The notes: generated from the sequence alone by a model not told the origin. A stretch of DNA of 64,000 nucleotides from Streptomyces sp. NBC_00820 (GCF_036347055.1 NZ_CP108882.1:868001-932000); one strand, 5' to 3'; shown: positions 26,063 to 33,485, counted from the first letter of the stretch. Numbers and translations: made by a program.

Positions 26063-27288
26063 GCGGCCTCTCCGTCCGGTCGGACCACGGCGGTCAGTTC
26101 CTCGCACAGCCGCGCCGCCGCGTCCCGGATGTCGTCGCCGGTGACCGCTTCCAGCGCCGCGGCGGAGTCCGCCCCGTCCGGCTCGGCGGCCGACGCCGCC
26201 CCGTCCATCGCGATGCGCTGCGCGTACGCGACCGGGTCCTCGGTGTCCATCAGCAGCGCCGCCACGGCCTGGCGCCGCGCGACGGCGAGGTCGTCAGGGT
26301 CCGGCCCGTGTTCGGCCAGGTCGGTCAGGAGACGGCGTACGAGTGCGAGCACGGCCGGGCCGTTCGCGGCCTCGGTGCCGACCATGACGCGCCAGGCCCC
26401 GGTGTCGCGGTAGGCCCGCGCCCAGGCGAAGAACATGTAGGCGAGCCCCTCTTCGCCTCGCAGCCGCCGGTACAGCAGGGATGCGGGGTTCGCGCCCAGC
26501 AGGTCCGCGAGGACCGTGTACACGTGCCGCCGTTCGTCGTGGACCGCCGGGGCCCGCCCGCCGACGGCGAGCCAGCAGAAATCGTCGTCCGGCCAGCACA
26601 CCGCCAGGTCGGAAGCGAGCGGTTCCGGCGCGCCCGCGCCTTCTCCCGGCCAGGGCGGGTCCGCCGCCGGCTCGCCCAGCGGGGAGTCCGCCAGCGCCGC
26701 GCGCAGTTCCGCGTGCGGGGTGCCGCCCACGGCCGCGAGCGTCATCGGACGCCTCAGGAAACGTTCGCGGTGGGTGTCGAGCACCGTCTTGACGTCGGCG
26801 CCGAGCAGTTCGTCGCGGGTACCACCGACCGGCCGGCCCAGCGGATGTCCGGCGAAGATCCGGCCGAGGAACGCGTCCTGCACGACGTCACTGGGGTCGG
26901 CCGCCGCTGCGGCCAACTCCTGCAGGACGACCTTCCGTTCGCTCTCCAGCGCCTCTTCGGTCAGGACCGGGCGCAGAACCGAACGGGCGAGCAGTGCGGC
27001 GACCTCGGGGGCGTCCCGGTTGAGCACCCGGACCTGGAACAGCATGCGGTCCAGGCCGGTGGTCGCGTTGGCGCTGCCGCCGAGCCGCTGTACGTACTCG
27101 ACGAGTGAACAGCCGCCGGCCGTCGGGGCCGACATCAGGAGATGCTCCATGAGGTGAGCGGTTCCGCCGCCCCCGGGCGGGTCATGGCGCGATCCGAAGT
27201 CCACCGCCAGGCACAGGCTGGTGGTGCGCCAGTGGTCCTCGGCACGTCCCAGCAGCGTCGCTCCGCCGGTCAGTCGGTACTTCTCCAC
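26059..27288 (-). CDS. M16-family zinc metallopeptidase
   Basis: 409 residues from GTG 27288, chosen because GGGAGGG lies just upstream; the frame upstream codes for low-complexity sequence. The zinc motif HxxEH is HLMEH at 45-49 in GTAHLMEHLLM, and the third ligand region is ESERKVVLQEL (E117/E124, ~75 residues later as in the family). The rest holds the second M16 homology domain (RRLRGEEGLAYMFFAWARAY). It fits the PqqF/PqqG and AlbE/AlbF group, which trims peptide precursors in cofactor and sactipeptide pathways. The gene directly follows the 22-residue peptide gene and overlaps the next gene by ATGA. Most likely it removes the leader or digests the modified peptide. Confidence 0.88.
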   Translation of the reverse strand: MEKYRLTGGATLLGRAEDHWRTTSLCLAVDFGSRHDPPGGGGTAHLMEHLLMSAPTAGGCSLVEYVQRLGGSANATTGLDRMLFQVRVLNRDAPEVAALLARSVLRPVLTEEALESERKVVLQELAAAAADPSDVVQDAFLGRIFAGHPLGRPVGGTRDELLGADVKTVLDTHRERFLRRPMTLAAVGGTPHAELRAALADSPLGEPAADPPWPGEGAGAPEPLASDLAVCWPDDDFCWLAVGGRAPAVHDERRHVYTVLADLLGANPASLLYRRLRGEEGLAYMFFAWARAYRDTGAWRVMVGTEAANGPAVLALVRRLLTDLAEHGPDPDDLAVARRQAVAALLMDTEDPVAYAQRIAMDGAASAAEPDGADSAAALEAVTGDDIRDAAARLCEELTAVVRPDGEAA

Positions 27289-27309
27289 GGATCCCGCCCT
27301 CCCCCCTCG

Positions 27310-27343
27310 TCGTCCATCGATCCCGGTCGTCCATCGATCCCGG
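27310..27343. repeat. Perfect 17-bp tandem repeat, two copies
   Basis: TCGTCCATCGATCCCGG occurs twice head to tail (27310-27326 and 27327-27343) between the peptide-gene hairpin and the M16 peptidase start. Its role is unknown; it could bind a regulator or be a slippage product. Confidence 0.85.
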
Positions 27344-27359
27344 TCGCCCGGCGCGGCAG

Positions 27360-27393
27360 GTGCCGCCGCGGACAAGTACGCCCGCGGCGGCAC
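27360..27393 (-). terminator. Attenuator-like hairpin after the peptide gene
   Basis: GTGCCGCCGCGG (27360-27371) and CCGCGGCGGCAC (27382-27393) pair perfectly over a 10-nt loop, 20 nt beyond the stop of the 22-codon gene. A partial terminator here would let the peptide be made in excess over its processing enzymes, as in many RiPP operons. Confidence 0.8.
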
Positions 27394-27412
27394 ACGGATG
27401 GCGCTCGGTGAC

Positions 27413-27481
27413 TTACGCCTTGTCGCCGACCTTCACCTTGTCCAGTCGCGGGCGAAGCCCGGTCGCGTGGTTGCGCTCCAT
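27413..27481 (-). CDS. Putative 22-residue precursor or scaffold peptide
   Basis: ATG 27479-27481 to TAA 27413-27415. The peptide starts MERNHATGLRP and ends LDKVKVGDKA; net charge is basic, with Arg at 3, 10 and 12, Lys at 15, 17 and 21, and Asp at 14 and 20. It has no Cys, Tyr, Trp or Ser and only one Thr. An unusually good ribosome site (AGGAGGGG, 6 nt before ATG), the hairpin 20 nt after the stop and its place before an M16 peptidase, with ABC exporter genes upstream and a radical SAM gene downstream, mark it as a real short gene. Size matches PqqA (22-29 residues), but the Glu/Tyr pair of PqqA is absent. It is probably a RiPP precursor or a carrier peptide. Confidence 0.7.
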   Translation of the reverse strand: MERNHATGLRPRLDKVKVGDKA

Positions 27482-27584
27482 CGAAATCCCCTCCTCTCCC
27501 TGTCCGTTACGGCCCGGCGGCAGGTAGCGCCGGGAGTCTGTGCGGCCGCAGCGGGGTGCGGCGCGTCCCGTGATGCCGGTGGGC

Positions 27585-28400
27585 TCACGAGGTGAACTCG
27601 ATGGAACCGTCGCGCCGTCCGCGTTCGACGAGCCGGTGCACGGCGAGCACGGCCAGCGCCAGCCACCCGGCCCCCACCACCAGCCCCAGCGCGGCGGGAC
27701 CGGCCACCGCGTCCGCCGAAGCGCCGGACAACAGGCGTCGTACGGCTCCGAGTTCATGGGTGAGCGGGAGAACGTCGGCGACCGCGCGTACCGGCCACGG
27801 CCAGAAGTCCTGCGGCACCTCGACGCCACAGATCGCCATCATCACGAGGAACGACGCGTTGGCGGCGACATTGCGCAGCGACGGGAAGCCGAGCACGACA
27901 GTCGCCACGAAGAGCCCGAAACAGTAGGTGGACACCGAGGCGCAGGCGATCAGCGGCAAGGCGGCCAGTGCCGTGCGTGCCGACAGGCGCACCCCGAAGG
28001 GCGACAGCAGCAGGCAGAAGGCGACGAACGAGGTGGCCGTACCGCTGAGCAGCCACTGCACACCCCGCCCGGACAGTACCCACACCGGATTCGCCGGGCC
28101 GGCCACCAGCAGGGGCAGCGTCCCCGACCGGCGTTCCCAGGCGCTGGAGGCGACCACCATCATCGCCTCGATCGCGCACACCGCGACCGCGTTGCCCACG
28201 ACCAGGAACTTCGCGTCGGCCCCGGGGCCCAGCACGGTCGCCGAGACGGCGAAGAACAGCACCTGGCACACCATCCGGGCCAGCCAGCCGAAGGTCCATG
28301 ACCACCAGGTGTGGATCGCCCGCAGATCCGCCAGGCCGTTGACGGCCCCGCAGCGCAGGGCCCGCGCCGCGGCGGGTACGGAGTCGGAAACAGTGTTCAT
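27585..28400 (-). CDS. ABC-2 type permease subunit (second)
   Basis: 271 residues with about six hydrophobic helices (e.g. MVCQVLFFAVSATVLG, AVAVCAIEAMMVVASSAW, ALPLIACASVSTYCFGLFVATVVLG, FLVMMAICGVEVPQDF). WERRSGTLPLLVAGPANPVWVLSGR is the ABC-2 intracellular signature loop. It pairs with the permease at 28397-29176 to form the exporter channel for the operon's product. ATG 28400 overlaps the previous stop by 4 nt (ATGA). A 103-bp gap with a 7-bp-stem hairpin (27513-27534) separates it from the peptide gene. Confidence 0.85.
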   Translation of the reverse strand: MNTVSDSVPAAARALRCGAVNGLADLRAIHTWWSWTFGWLARMVCQVLFFAVSATVLGPGADAKFLVVGNAVAVCAIEAMMVVASSAWERRSGTLPLLVAGPANPVWVLSGRGVQWLLSGTATSFVAFCLLLSPFGVRLSARTALAALPLIACASVSTYCFGLFVATVVLGFPSLRNVAANASFLVMMAICGVEVPQDFWPWPVRAVADVLPLTHELGAVRRLLSGASADAVAGPAALGLVVGAGWLALAVLAVHRLVERGRRDGSIEFTS

Positions 28401-29176
28401 ACCAGGGCCACCGTTCCGGTAGCGCGTACCCGGGCCAGGACCGTACGGAAGGCGAGCAGAGCGACCCCGTACCAGACAAGACCGAGCAGTACGGTGGCCG
28501 CCAGCCGACCCAGCGGGTGGGGCACCGGCGCCGCCGCGACCGAGCGGCGCAGCAGGTCGGCGGACCAGGACAGGAAGAACAGCCGGCTCAGCGGCCGCAC
28601 CCAGTAGGGCATCGCGCTGACGGGCACGGTGAGTCCGGCGAGCAGGTACAGCGGATAGCTCAGCGCGTTCTGGAACACCCGGGCCGAGCGTGCCAGCACG
28701 AAGCCGGCCGACATCAGACAGGCCGCGCACGTCAGGGCGAACGACGTCGCCACCGCCCCGGCGGCGAGCAGGAAGGGATGGTGGACGGGCGGCCAGTCGC
28801 CGGCCACCAGCGCCGAGGTGCACCAGCACTCCACGATGGCGGCCAGGCTGACCCCGGTGACGGCGGCGATGCGCGCGGTGGTCACCACCGCCATCCCGGC
28901 CGGGGCCGCCACCAGCAGTTCGAGCGTGCCGTCGAAGCGGTCCTGGGCGACCAGGTCGCCCGCGGTGAGCAGCGCCATGGTCCACAGCGAGATCAGTACC
29001 GGCACCACGACCGCGTACCCCAACGTCTCCTGGCGGCCGGAGTGTTCGGCCATCGCCGTGAAGATCAGCGTGTAGAGGGGAGCGGTGAACAGCGGTTGCA
29101 GGCTGCCGGGCGAGCGCAGCAGCAGTGTCGCCTGGAGCCGGAAGGCGGCCCGCGCGGCGGTGAACGAGCCGGTCAC
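28397..29176 (-). CDS. ABC-2 type permease subunit (first)
   Basis: 259 residues, ~6 transmembrane helices. DRFDGTLELLVAAPAGMAVVTTARIAAV is the conserved ABC-2 coupling loop, and YLLAGLTVPVSAMPYWVRPLSRLFF is the family's GLTVP-x-x-x-LP block. GTG 29176 overlaps the ATPase stop by GTGA. With the second permease and the ATPase at 29173 it would form a heteromeric exporter, likely for the modified peptide product. Confidence 0.88.
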   Translation of the reverse strand: MTGSFTAARAAFRLQATLLLRSPGSLQPLFTAPLYTLIFTAMAEHSGRQETLGYAVVVPVLISLWTMALLTAGDLVAQDRFDGTLELLVAAPAGMAVVTTARIAAVTGVSLAAIVECWCTSALVAGDWPPVHHPFLLAAGAVATSFALTCAACLMSAGFVLARSARVFQNALSYPLYLLAGLTVPVSAMPYWVRPLSRLFFLSWSADLLRRSVAAAPVPHPLGRLAATVLLGLVWYGVALLAFRTVLARVRATGTVALV

Positions 29177-30120
29177 CCGCCCACCTCCATCCCGCGCCCT
29201 CCGACGAGGTCGAGATACATCTCGGCGAGGTTCGGCCGTACGACGGCGACACGGGTGACGTCCGCGTCCACCAGCCGCCGCAGTACCTCGCGGGCGCTGC
29301 GGTCGTCGTCGACGGCGATCCGCGCCACGGCGTCCGGGTGGTGTTCGATGCCCCGCACCCCGGGGAGGCGGCGCAGTTCGGCGAGGACGGCGGTGGGGGC
29401 GTCCACCGCTTCCACCCGCTGGTGCCCGGCGGCCCGTTCACTCAGGGTGCGGGGACTGTCGGTGGCCAGTACCCGGCCGCCGTCGATGAGTGTCACCCGG
29501 GCACACAGCGCCTCGGCCTCGTCCATGTCGTGGGTGGCCAGCAGGACGGTGCGCCGCTCTCGCCGCAGTTCCTCGATGATGGTCCTGAACCCGTGTGCCG
29601 CGACCGGGTCAAGGCCGGCGGTCGGCTCGTCCAGGAGCAGCACAGGCGGGTCGTGGACGATGGCACGGGCCAGGTGCAGACGCTGCTTCATGCCCCGGGA
29701 GAACGTCTCGGCCCGGTCGTCCGCGTGGCCGGACAGGCCCACCCGCTCCAGGAGCGTCGTCACCCGCGCATCCAGGACGCGGCCGCTCAACCCGTACAAC
29801 GCACCCCAATAGCGCAGGTTCTGCCGGGCCGACAGCCTGCCGTACAGGCCGCGGTCGCCGCCGAGGGAGACTCCGATCAGCGACCGTACGGCGGTGGTGG
29901 CGGTGGCCACGTCCCGGCCCATGACGCTCGCGGTGCCGGAGGTGGGAAGCAGCACCGTGGACAGGATCTTGCAGAGCGTGCTCTTGCCCGCGCCGTTCGG
30001 CCCGAGCAGCCCGTGCACCTCGCCCTCCGGGACTTCGATGTCGATGCCGTGCAGCGCGACCTTCTCGGCGGACTTCCGGACGAACGTCCTGCGCAGGCCC
30101 CGGGTGCTGATGGCGTTCAC
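29173..30120 (-). CDS. ABC transporter ATP-binding protein of the peptide operon
   Basis: 315 residues. Walker A GPNGAGKST, Q-loop region LIGVSLGGDRGLYGRLSARQNL, signature FSRGMKQRL (SRGMK variant of LSGGQ, usual in ABC-2 drug/peptide exporters), Walker B VLLLDEPTAGLD and H-loop ATHDMDEAEAL are all visible. The last ~75 residues form the C-terminal accessory domain. It powers the two permeases encoded downstream. GTG 30120 overlaps the BioD/CobQ-like stop by 4 nt, so the operon is tightly coupled. Confidence 0.92.
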   Translation of the reverse strand: MNAISTRGLRRTFVRKSAEKVALHGIDIEVPEGEVHGLLGPNGAGKSTLCKILSTVLLPTSGTASVMGRDVATATTAVRSLIGVSLGGDRGLYGRLSARQNLRYWGALYGLSGRVLDARVTTLLERVGLSGHADDRAETFSRGMKQRLHLARAIVHDPPVLLLDEPTAGLDPVAAHGFRTIIEELRRERRTVLLATHDMDEAEALCARVTLIDGGRVLATDSPRTLSERAAGHQRVEAVDAPTAVLAELRRLPGVRGIEHHPDAVARIAVDDDRSAREVLRRLVDADVTRVAVVRPNLAEMYLDLVGGRGMEVGG

Positions 30121-30977
30121 TCGGCCGCCACCGCCTCGCGGTCTCGTACGGAAAGGTCCAGCCCGAGCCGCTCCAGCAGCCCGGAGCGGACCACGTTGCG
30201 GGCTGACCGGTCATAGACCGGCTGGAGTTTCTCCGGGGTTCCGTCGTAGCCGTCGGGGAGCAGCGCCTCGGGCAGGGTGGCCAGCAGCGGGAAGTCCGAG
30301 CCCCGACGGGTCCTCTCGGCGGTGGCGCGGGCGTGTTCGGCGTCGCGTACCTGGTTGAGCACATGGCCGCGTACGAGCCGCAGCAGTTCCGGCGCCACCA
30401 TGTGCCGTACGCCGGCCAGCGCGGTGACATGCCCGGAGCGAGCCGCGTTGACCACGAGCATCACGGGCGGACCGGCGGAGACGGGCGCGAGGTGGTTGGC
30501 CAGATCGTGCTCGGGGTCCAGTTCGCCCACCGCGCCCGCGCCCTCGATCACCAGCTGGGCCGCCGGTCCCTGGCGCAGCGCCTCCTGCACCGCGTCGGCG
30601 CACCTCGCGTGCAGCCGGGGTGAGATGCGGTGCAGGTCGATGCTGTCCTGCCCCCGGATGGGGACGTCACCGGCCGGAACACCGCACAGGAACAGTTCGC
30701 CTTCGTGGCGCCGCTGCGGGTCGGGAACCACCGTGACCGGGTTGTGCCACCACTGCGGACGGACGCGGGCTGAACCGCAGTTGTGCAGTGCTCCGCGCAG
30801 CGGGGCCGGCACGTCCGGATAAGCCGGATCGTCGGGATCCACCACGGCAACGGCCTTGAAGGGCTTGACCGGAACTCCGCGATCGGTGAGTGCGCGCAGG
30901 ATGCCGCCGGAAACGCTCGTCTTACCGGAGCCCGCGGACACCCCCAGTACGGTCACTCCCCGCCATCGCGTATGCAA
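30117..30977 (-). CDS. BioD/CobQ-like P-loop ligase domain protein
   Basis: 286 residues from TTG 30977 (an AGGGTGGG site precedes it; a later GTG would cut into the P-loop). TVLGVSAGSGKTSVSGGILRALTDRGVPVKPFKAVAVVD matches the opening of dethiobiotin synthetases and cobyric acid synthase N-domains, P-loop at 12-21 and the PFK-A substrate loop. LVIEGAGAVGELDPEHDLANHLAPV is their second block, where a conserved GAGG-x-x-x-x motif orders the carboxylate. No glutamine amidotransferase domain follows, so it may activate a carboxylate with ATP and join it to ammonia or another amine. Substrate unknown. It leads the operon, ahead of transporter and peptide genes. Confidence 0.72.
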   Translation of the reverse strand: MHTRWRGVTVLGVSAGSGKTSVSGGILRALTDRGVPVKPFKAVAVVDPDDPAYPDVPAPLRGALHNCGSARVRPQWWHNPVTVVPDPQRRHEGELFLCGVPAGDVPIRGQDSIDLHRISPRLHARCADAVQEALRQGPAAQLVIEGAGAVGELDPEHDLANHLAPVSAGPPVMLVVNAARSGHVTALAGVRHMVAPELLRLVRGHVLNQVRDAEHARATAERTRRGSDFPLLATLPEALLPDGYDGTPEKLQPVYDRSARNVVRSGLLERLGLDLSVRDREAVAAE

Positions 30978-31306
30978 CAGCCCACCCTTTCGCCGCCGGA
31001 CGCCTCGTTGAAGAGACTCTGGCAGTCGGTGGCAGACGCGTGAGGTACGGCGGATATACGTCCTGCATATTCCCCGTCCATGCGGGCTCAGCGCCGCGGT
31101 GGGCCGGACGTAGGCGCGAGGGTGGGGGCTTCAGGCGATCGACACACCGGTGACGTCAATGTCCGCCTCGACCCGGACGCCGGCAGGAGCAACCCCGCGC
31201 AGCCCTTCAGGCGTCGCGAACACCCCTTATTGCAGCGAGGATTGCGCCTCTGCCTTCAGCTCGGAGCCGAGGAATGGGGGCGGCACGTACTCACCCGCGC
31301 CCGATG
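30978..31306. other. Promoter region of the peptide-pathway operon and decayed sequence
   Basis: 329 bp. It should hold the promoter for the minus-strand operon; CGTATAT and GAATATG words near 31056-31072 are possible -10 elements. On the minus strand, a short segment (31135-31230) codes for FATPEGLRGVAPAG and ends DVTGVSIA before a stop, like the C-terminus of a lost gene. Nothing else recognised. Confidence 0.35.
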
Positions 31307-31591
31307 TCAGTGACCCGAACCGGACGGAAGCACCGCCAGTGCCTCGTGAACGTCCACCGATCGGCATGCACCGGTAGCGCTGTGCACCGCGATGCAATTG
31401 GGGCCATAGAGGTAGTACTTGTCATCGCCGGTGGTGATGTAGTCAACGGACTGGTAGAAGAAATAGAAGGACCCACCCTTCGGGATCTTGGCCCTGCCCT
31501 CCTGGATCAGGGCGACATCGCACTCCCATCCTGCGGACTCCTGTCGGAGAAATCCGGCCGCGAGCTGCTCCGCCTGCTCCATCGTGTACAT
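31307..31591 (-). CDS. YrhB/Imm35-type immunity protein
   Basis: 94 residues from ATG 31591 (GAGGA 9 nt upstream). MEQAEQLAAGFLRQES and the block GGSFYFFYQSVDYITTGDDKYYLYGPNCIAVHSATGACRSVD match the YrhB/Imm35 family, small proteins that neutralise cognate nuclease-type toxins. Its ATG overlaps the TGA of the toxin-tip remnant by one base (TGATG), the coupling expected of a toxin-immunity pair. It may be functional without a toxin as an orphan immunity gene. Confidence 0.72.
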   Translation of the reverse strand: MYTMEQAEQLAAGFLRQESAGWECDVALIQEGRAKIPKGGSFYFFYQSVDYITTGDDKYYLYGPNCIAVHSATGACRSVDVHEALAVLPSGSGH

Positions 31592-31900
31592 CAGTTGGTC
31601 CTCAACAGCTTGAATTTTTCGAAAGGCGTGAGATTGACGAATCCGGCCTGCAGATCGACGAACAGCGCCCAACCCTGATAGTTGACATTGAATACGTGAA
31701 GGCGCGTGTGGGTGCGGCTTCACACCTCCCAGAATATTCTTCCTCAGAGCGCCGCACGGGCTCTCCAGGTGTTCCCCGGACTCGTCGATCAGTTCGCGGA
31801 GGGGACCCGGAACCGCCGGGGGTGACGACCCGGGTCAGCCGGTCCTCGGCGTCCCAGGTGCAGCGCTCGTCGCGTATCTCCCAGGCGCCGGCCGCGTTCG
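31591..31900 (-). pseudogene. RHS-repeat polymorphic toxin remnant (deleted, frameshifted)
   Basis: On the minus strand, RHS core pieces survive in two frames. ERCTWDAEDRLTRVVTPGG (about 31815-31872) is an RHS repeat unit. In another frame follow RELIDESGEHLE and SPCGALRKNIL, the RHS junction usually reading GTPRELIDESG. Then in yet another frame comes HVFNVNYQGWALFVDLQ and TPFEKFKLLRTN, ending at TGA 31591-31593, probably the toxin's C-terminal tip. Most of the repeat and the toxin domain are missing. GC is lower than around it, as expected for transferred toxin modules. The intact downstream immunity gene supports this reading. Boundaries are approximate. Confidence 0.6.
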
Positions 31901-31991
31901 CCGCGCCGCCGCCGATCGAGTCTCTGACTTGGGCTCAGAACCTCGGCATGGGGGCCGCACGCACACTCTCACCCCGAACTATGGTGTCCCA

Positions 31992-32001
31992 CCACATGTG
32001 C
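31992..32001. promoter_or_regulatory. CCACATGTGC operator-like motif before the MHS transporter gene
   Basis: Nine of ten bases of the palindrome CCACATGTGG, ~70 bp upstream of ATG 32072. A perfect copy lies in front of the co-functional dehydrogenase gene at 36440-36449. Confidence 0.35.
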
Positions 32002-32071
32002 GCCTGACCTGCGGGTTTCTACGGTGTGCCGACACACACCCGTCCCCACCGCACACGAGGAAGTGGCGCAC

Positions 32072-33454
32072 ATGGCATCCCCGAACACCGCTCCCCCGCC
32101 TTCGCCCCCGGCGAAGCTCCCCCGCATCGTCGCCGCGAGCCTCATCGGCACCACGGTCGAGTGGTACGACTTCTTCTTGTACGGGTCCGCCGCGGCCCTG
32201 GTGTTCAACAAGCTGTTCTTCCCGGGCTCGGACCCGCTCGTGGGCACGCTGCTGTCGTTCCTGACGTATGCGGTCGGGTTCGCGGCGCGGCCGATCGGGG
32301 CGCTGGTGTTCGGGCACTACGGTGACCGGCTGGGGCGCAAGAAGCTGCTGGTGCTGAGTCTGCTGCTGATGGGCGGGGCGACGTTCGCGATCGGCCTGCT
32401 GCCCACGCACGCGACGGTGGGCAGCGCCGCACCGGTCCTGCTGACGGTGCTGCGACTGGTGCAGGGCTTCGCGCTCGGTGGCGAGTGGGGCGGTGCAGTC
32501 CTGCTGGTGTCGGAGCACGGGGACGCGCGGCGGCGCGGGTTCTGGGCCTCGTGGCCGCAGACCGGCGCGCCGGCCGGGCAGTTGCTCGCGACCGGTGTGC
32601 TGTCGCTGCTCACCGCCGTGCTCTCGGACGAGGCGTTCGGCACCTGGGGCTGGCGGATCCCGTTCCTGCTGTCCGGTCTGCTGGTGGTCGTCGGCCTGTG
32701 GATCCGTCTGTCCGTCGATGAATCGCCCGTCTTCAAGGAGGCGTTGACGCGGGCCGAGTCGCGGAAGGAAGGCGACAGGGAGAAGCTGCCGCTCGTCTCC
32801 GTGCTGCGCCACCACTGGCGGGACGTGCTCGTCGCGGTGGGTGCCCGGATGGCGGAGAACATCGGCTACTACGTGATCACCGCGTTCGTCCTCGTCTACG
32901 CCACCACGTCCGCCGGTCTCTCGAAGCAGAGCGCGCTCAACGCCGTCCTCATCGCCTCCGCCGTGCACTTCGCCGTGATCCCCGCCTGGGGCGCCCTCTC
33001 CGACCGGGTCGGCCGGCGCCCCGTGTACCTGTTCGGCGCGGCGGGCATCGGCCTGTGGATGTTCCCGTTCTTCTCGCTCGCGGACACCGGGAAGTTCGGG
33101 TACCTGGTCCTGGCCGTGACGGTCGGGCTGGTGCTGCACGGCGCGATGTACGCGCCCCAAGCCGCCTTCTTCGCCGAGATGTTCGCCACCCGGATGCGCT
33201 ACTCCGGTGCCTCCATCGGTGCCCAGTTCGCCTCCGTGGCGGCAGGCGCGCCCGCCCCGCTCATCGCGACGGCCCTGCTCGCCGAGTACGACAGCTCCAC
33301 GCCGATCGCTCTGTACGTGATCGCGGCCGCGCTGCTGACCCTGGTCGCCGTGGGCGTGGCCAGGGAGACCCGGCACCGGGACCTCGCCGACGTGGGCGCG
33401 CGGGACGGGGAGCATGCCGGTGAGCCGGAGGCGGCCGGGGCCCGGTCCGTCTGA
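32072..33454 (+). CDS. MHS-family MFS transporter (likely 3-hydroxybutyrate or other organic acid)
   Basis: 460 residues, 12 predicted helices. IGTTVEWYDFFLYGSAAALVF and FGHYGDRLGRKKLLV (loop 2-3, the MFS G-x-x-x-D-R-x-G-R-R/K) are hallmarks of the metabolite:H+ symporter (MHS) group, as is LVQGFALGGEWGGAVLLVSEH. MAENIGYYVITAFVLVY and GALSDRVGRRPVY mark the second half. It takes up organic acids with protons. Next to a PucR-type regulator and a 3-hydroxybutyrate-dehydrogenase-like SDR, the likely substrate is 3-hydroxybutyrate, by inference. A hairpin terminator follows. Start ATG is preceded by GAGGAAG ~10 nt upstream. Confidence 0.88.
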   Translation: MASPNTAPPPSPPAKLPRIVAASLIGTTVEWYDFFLYGSAAALVFNKLFFPGSDPLVGTLLSFLTYAVGFAARPIGALVFGHYGDRLGRKKLLVLSLLLMGGATFAIGLLPTHATVGSAAPVLLTVLRLVQGFALGGEWGGAVLLVSEHGDARRRGFWASWPQTGAPAGQLLATGVLSLLTAVLSDEAFGTWGWRIPFLLSGLLVVVGLWIRLSVDESPVFKEALTRAESRKEGDREKLPLVSVLRHHWRDVLVAVGARMAENIGYYVITAFVLVYATTSAGLSKQSALNAVLIASAVHFAVIPAWGALSDRVGRRPVYLFGAAGIGLWMFPFFSLADTGKFGYLVLAVTVGLVLHGAMYAPQAAFFAEMFATRMRYSGASIGAQFASVAAGAPAPLIATALLAEYDSSTPIALYVIAAALLTLVAVGVARETRHRDLADVGARDGEHAGEPEAAGARSV

Positions 33455-33485
33455 CCGACGAGTCGAGGCACCGTCCCCTGTGTGC

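Noticed and set aside
22499..30977. Reading the peptide operon as a PQQ pathway
   Set aside because: The peptide lacks the Glu and Tyr residues of PqqA and no PqqB, PqqC or PqqD is present. The radical SAM enzyme has a B12-binding domain, unlike PqqE.
22499..30977. Reading the peptide operon as a lasso-peptide cluster
   Set aside because: NTP_transf_5 genes occur in some lasso clusters, but there is no B1/RRE, B2 protease or asparagine-synthetase-like C protein here.
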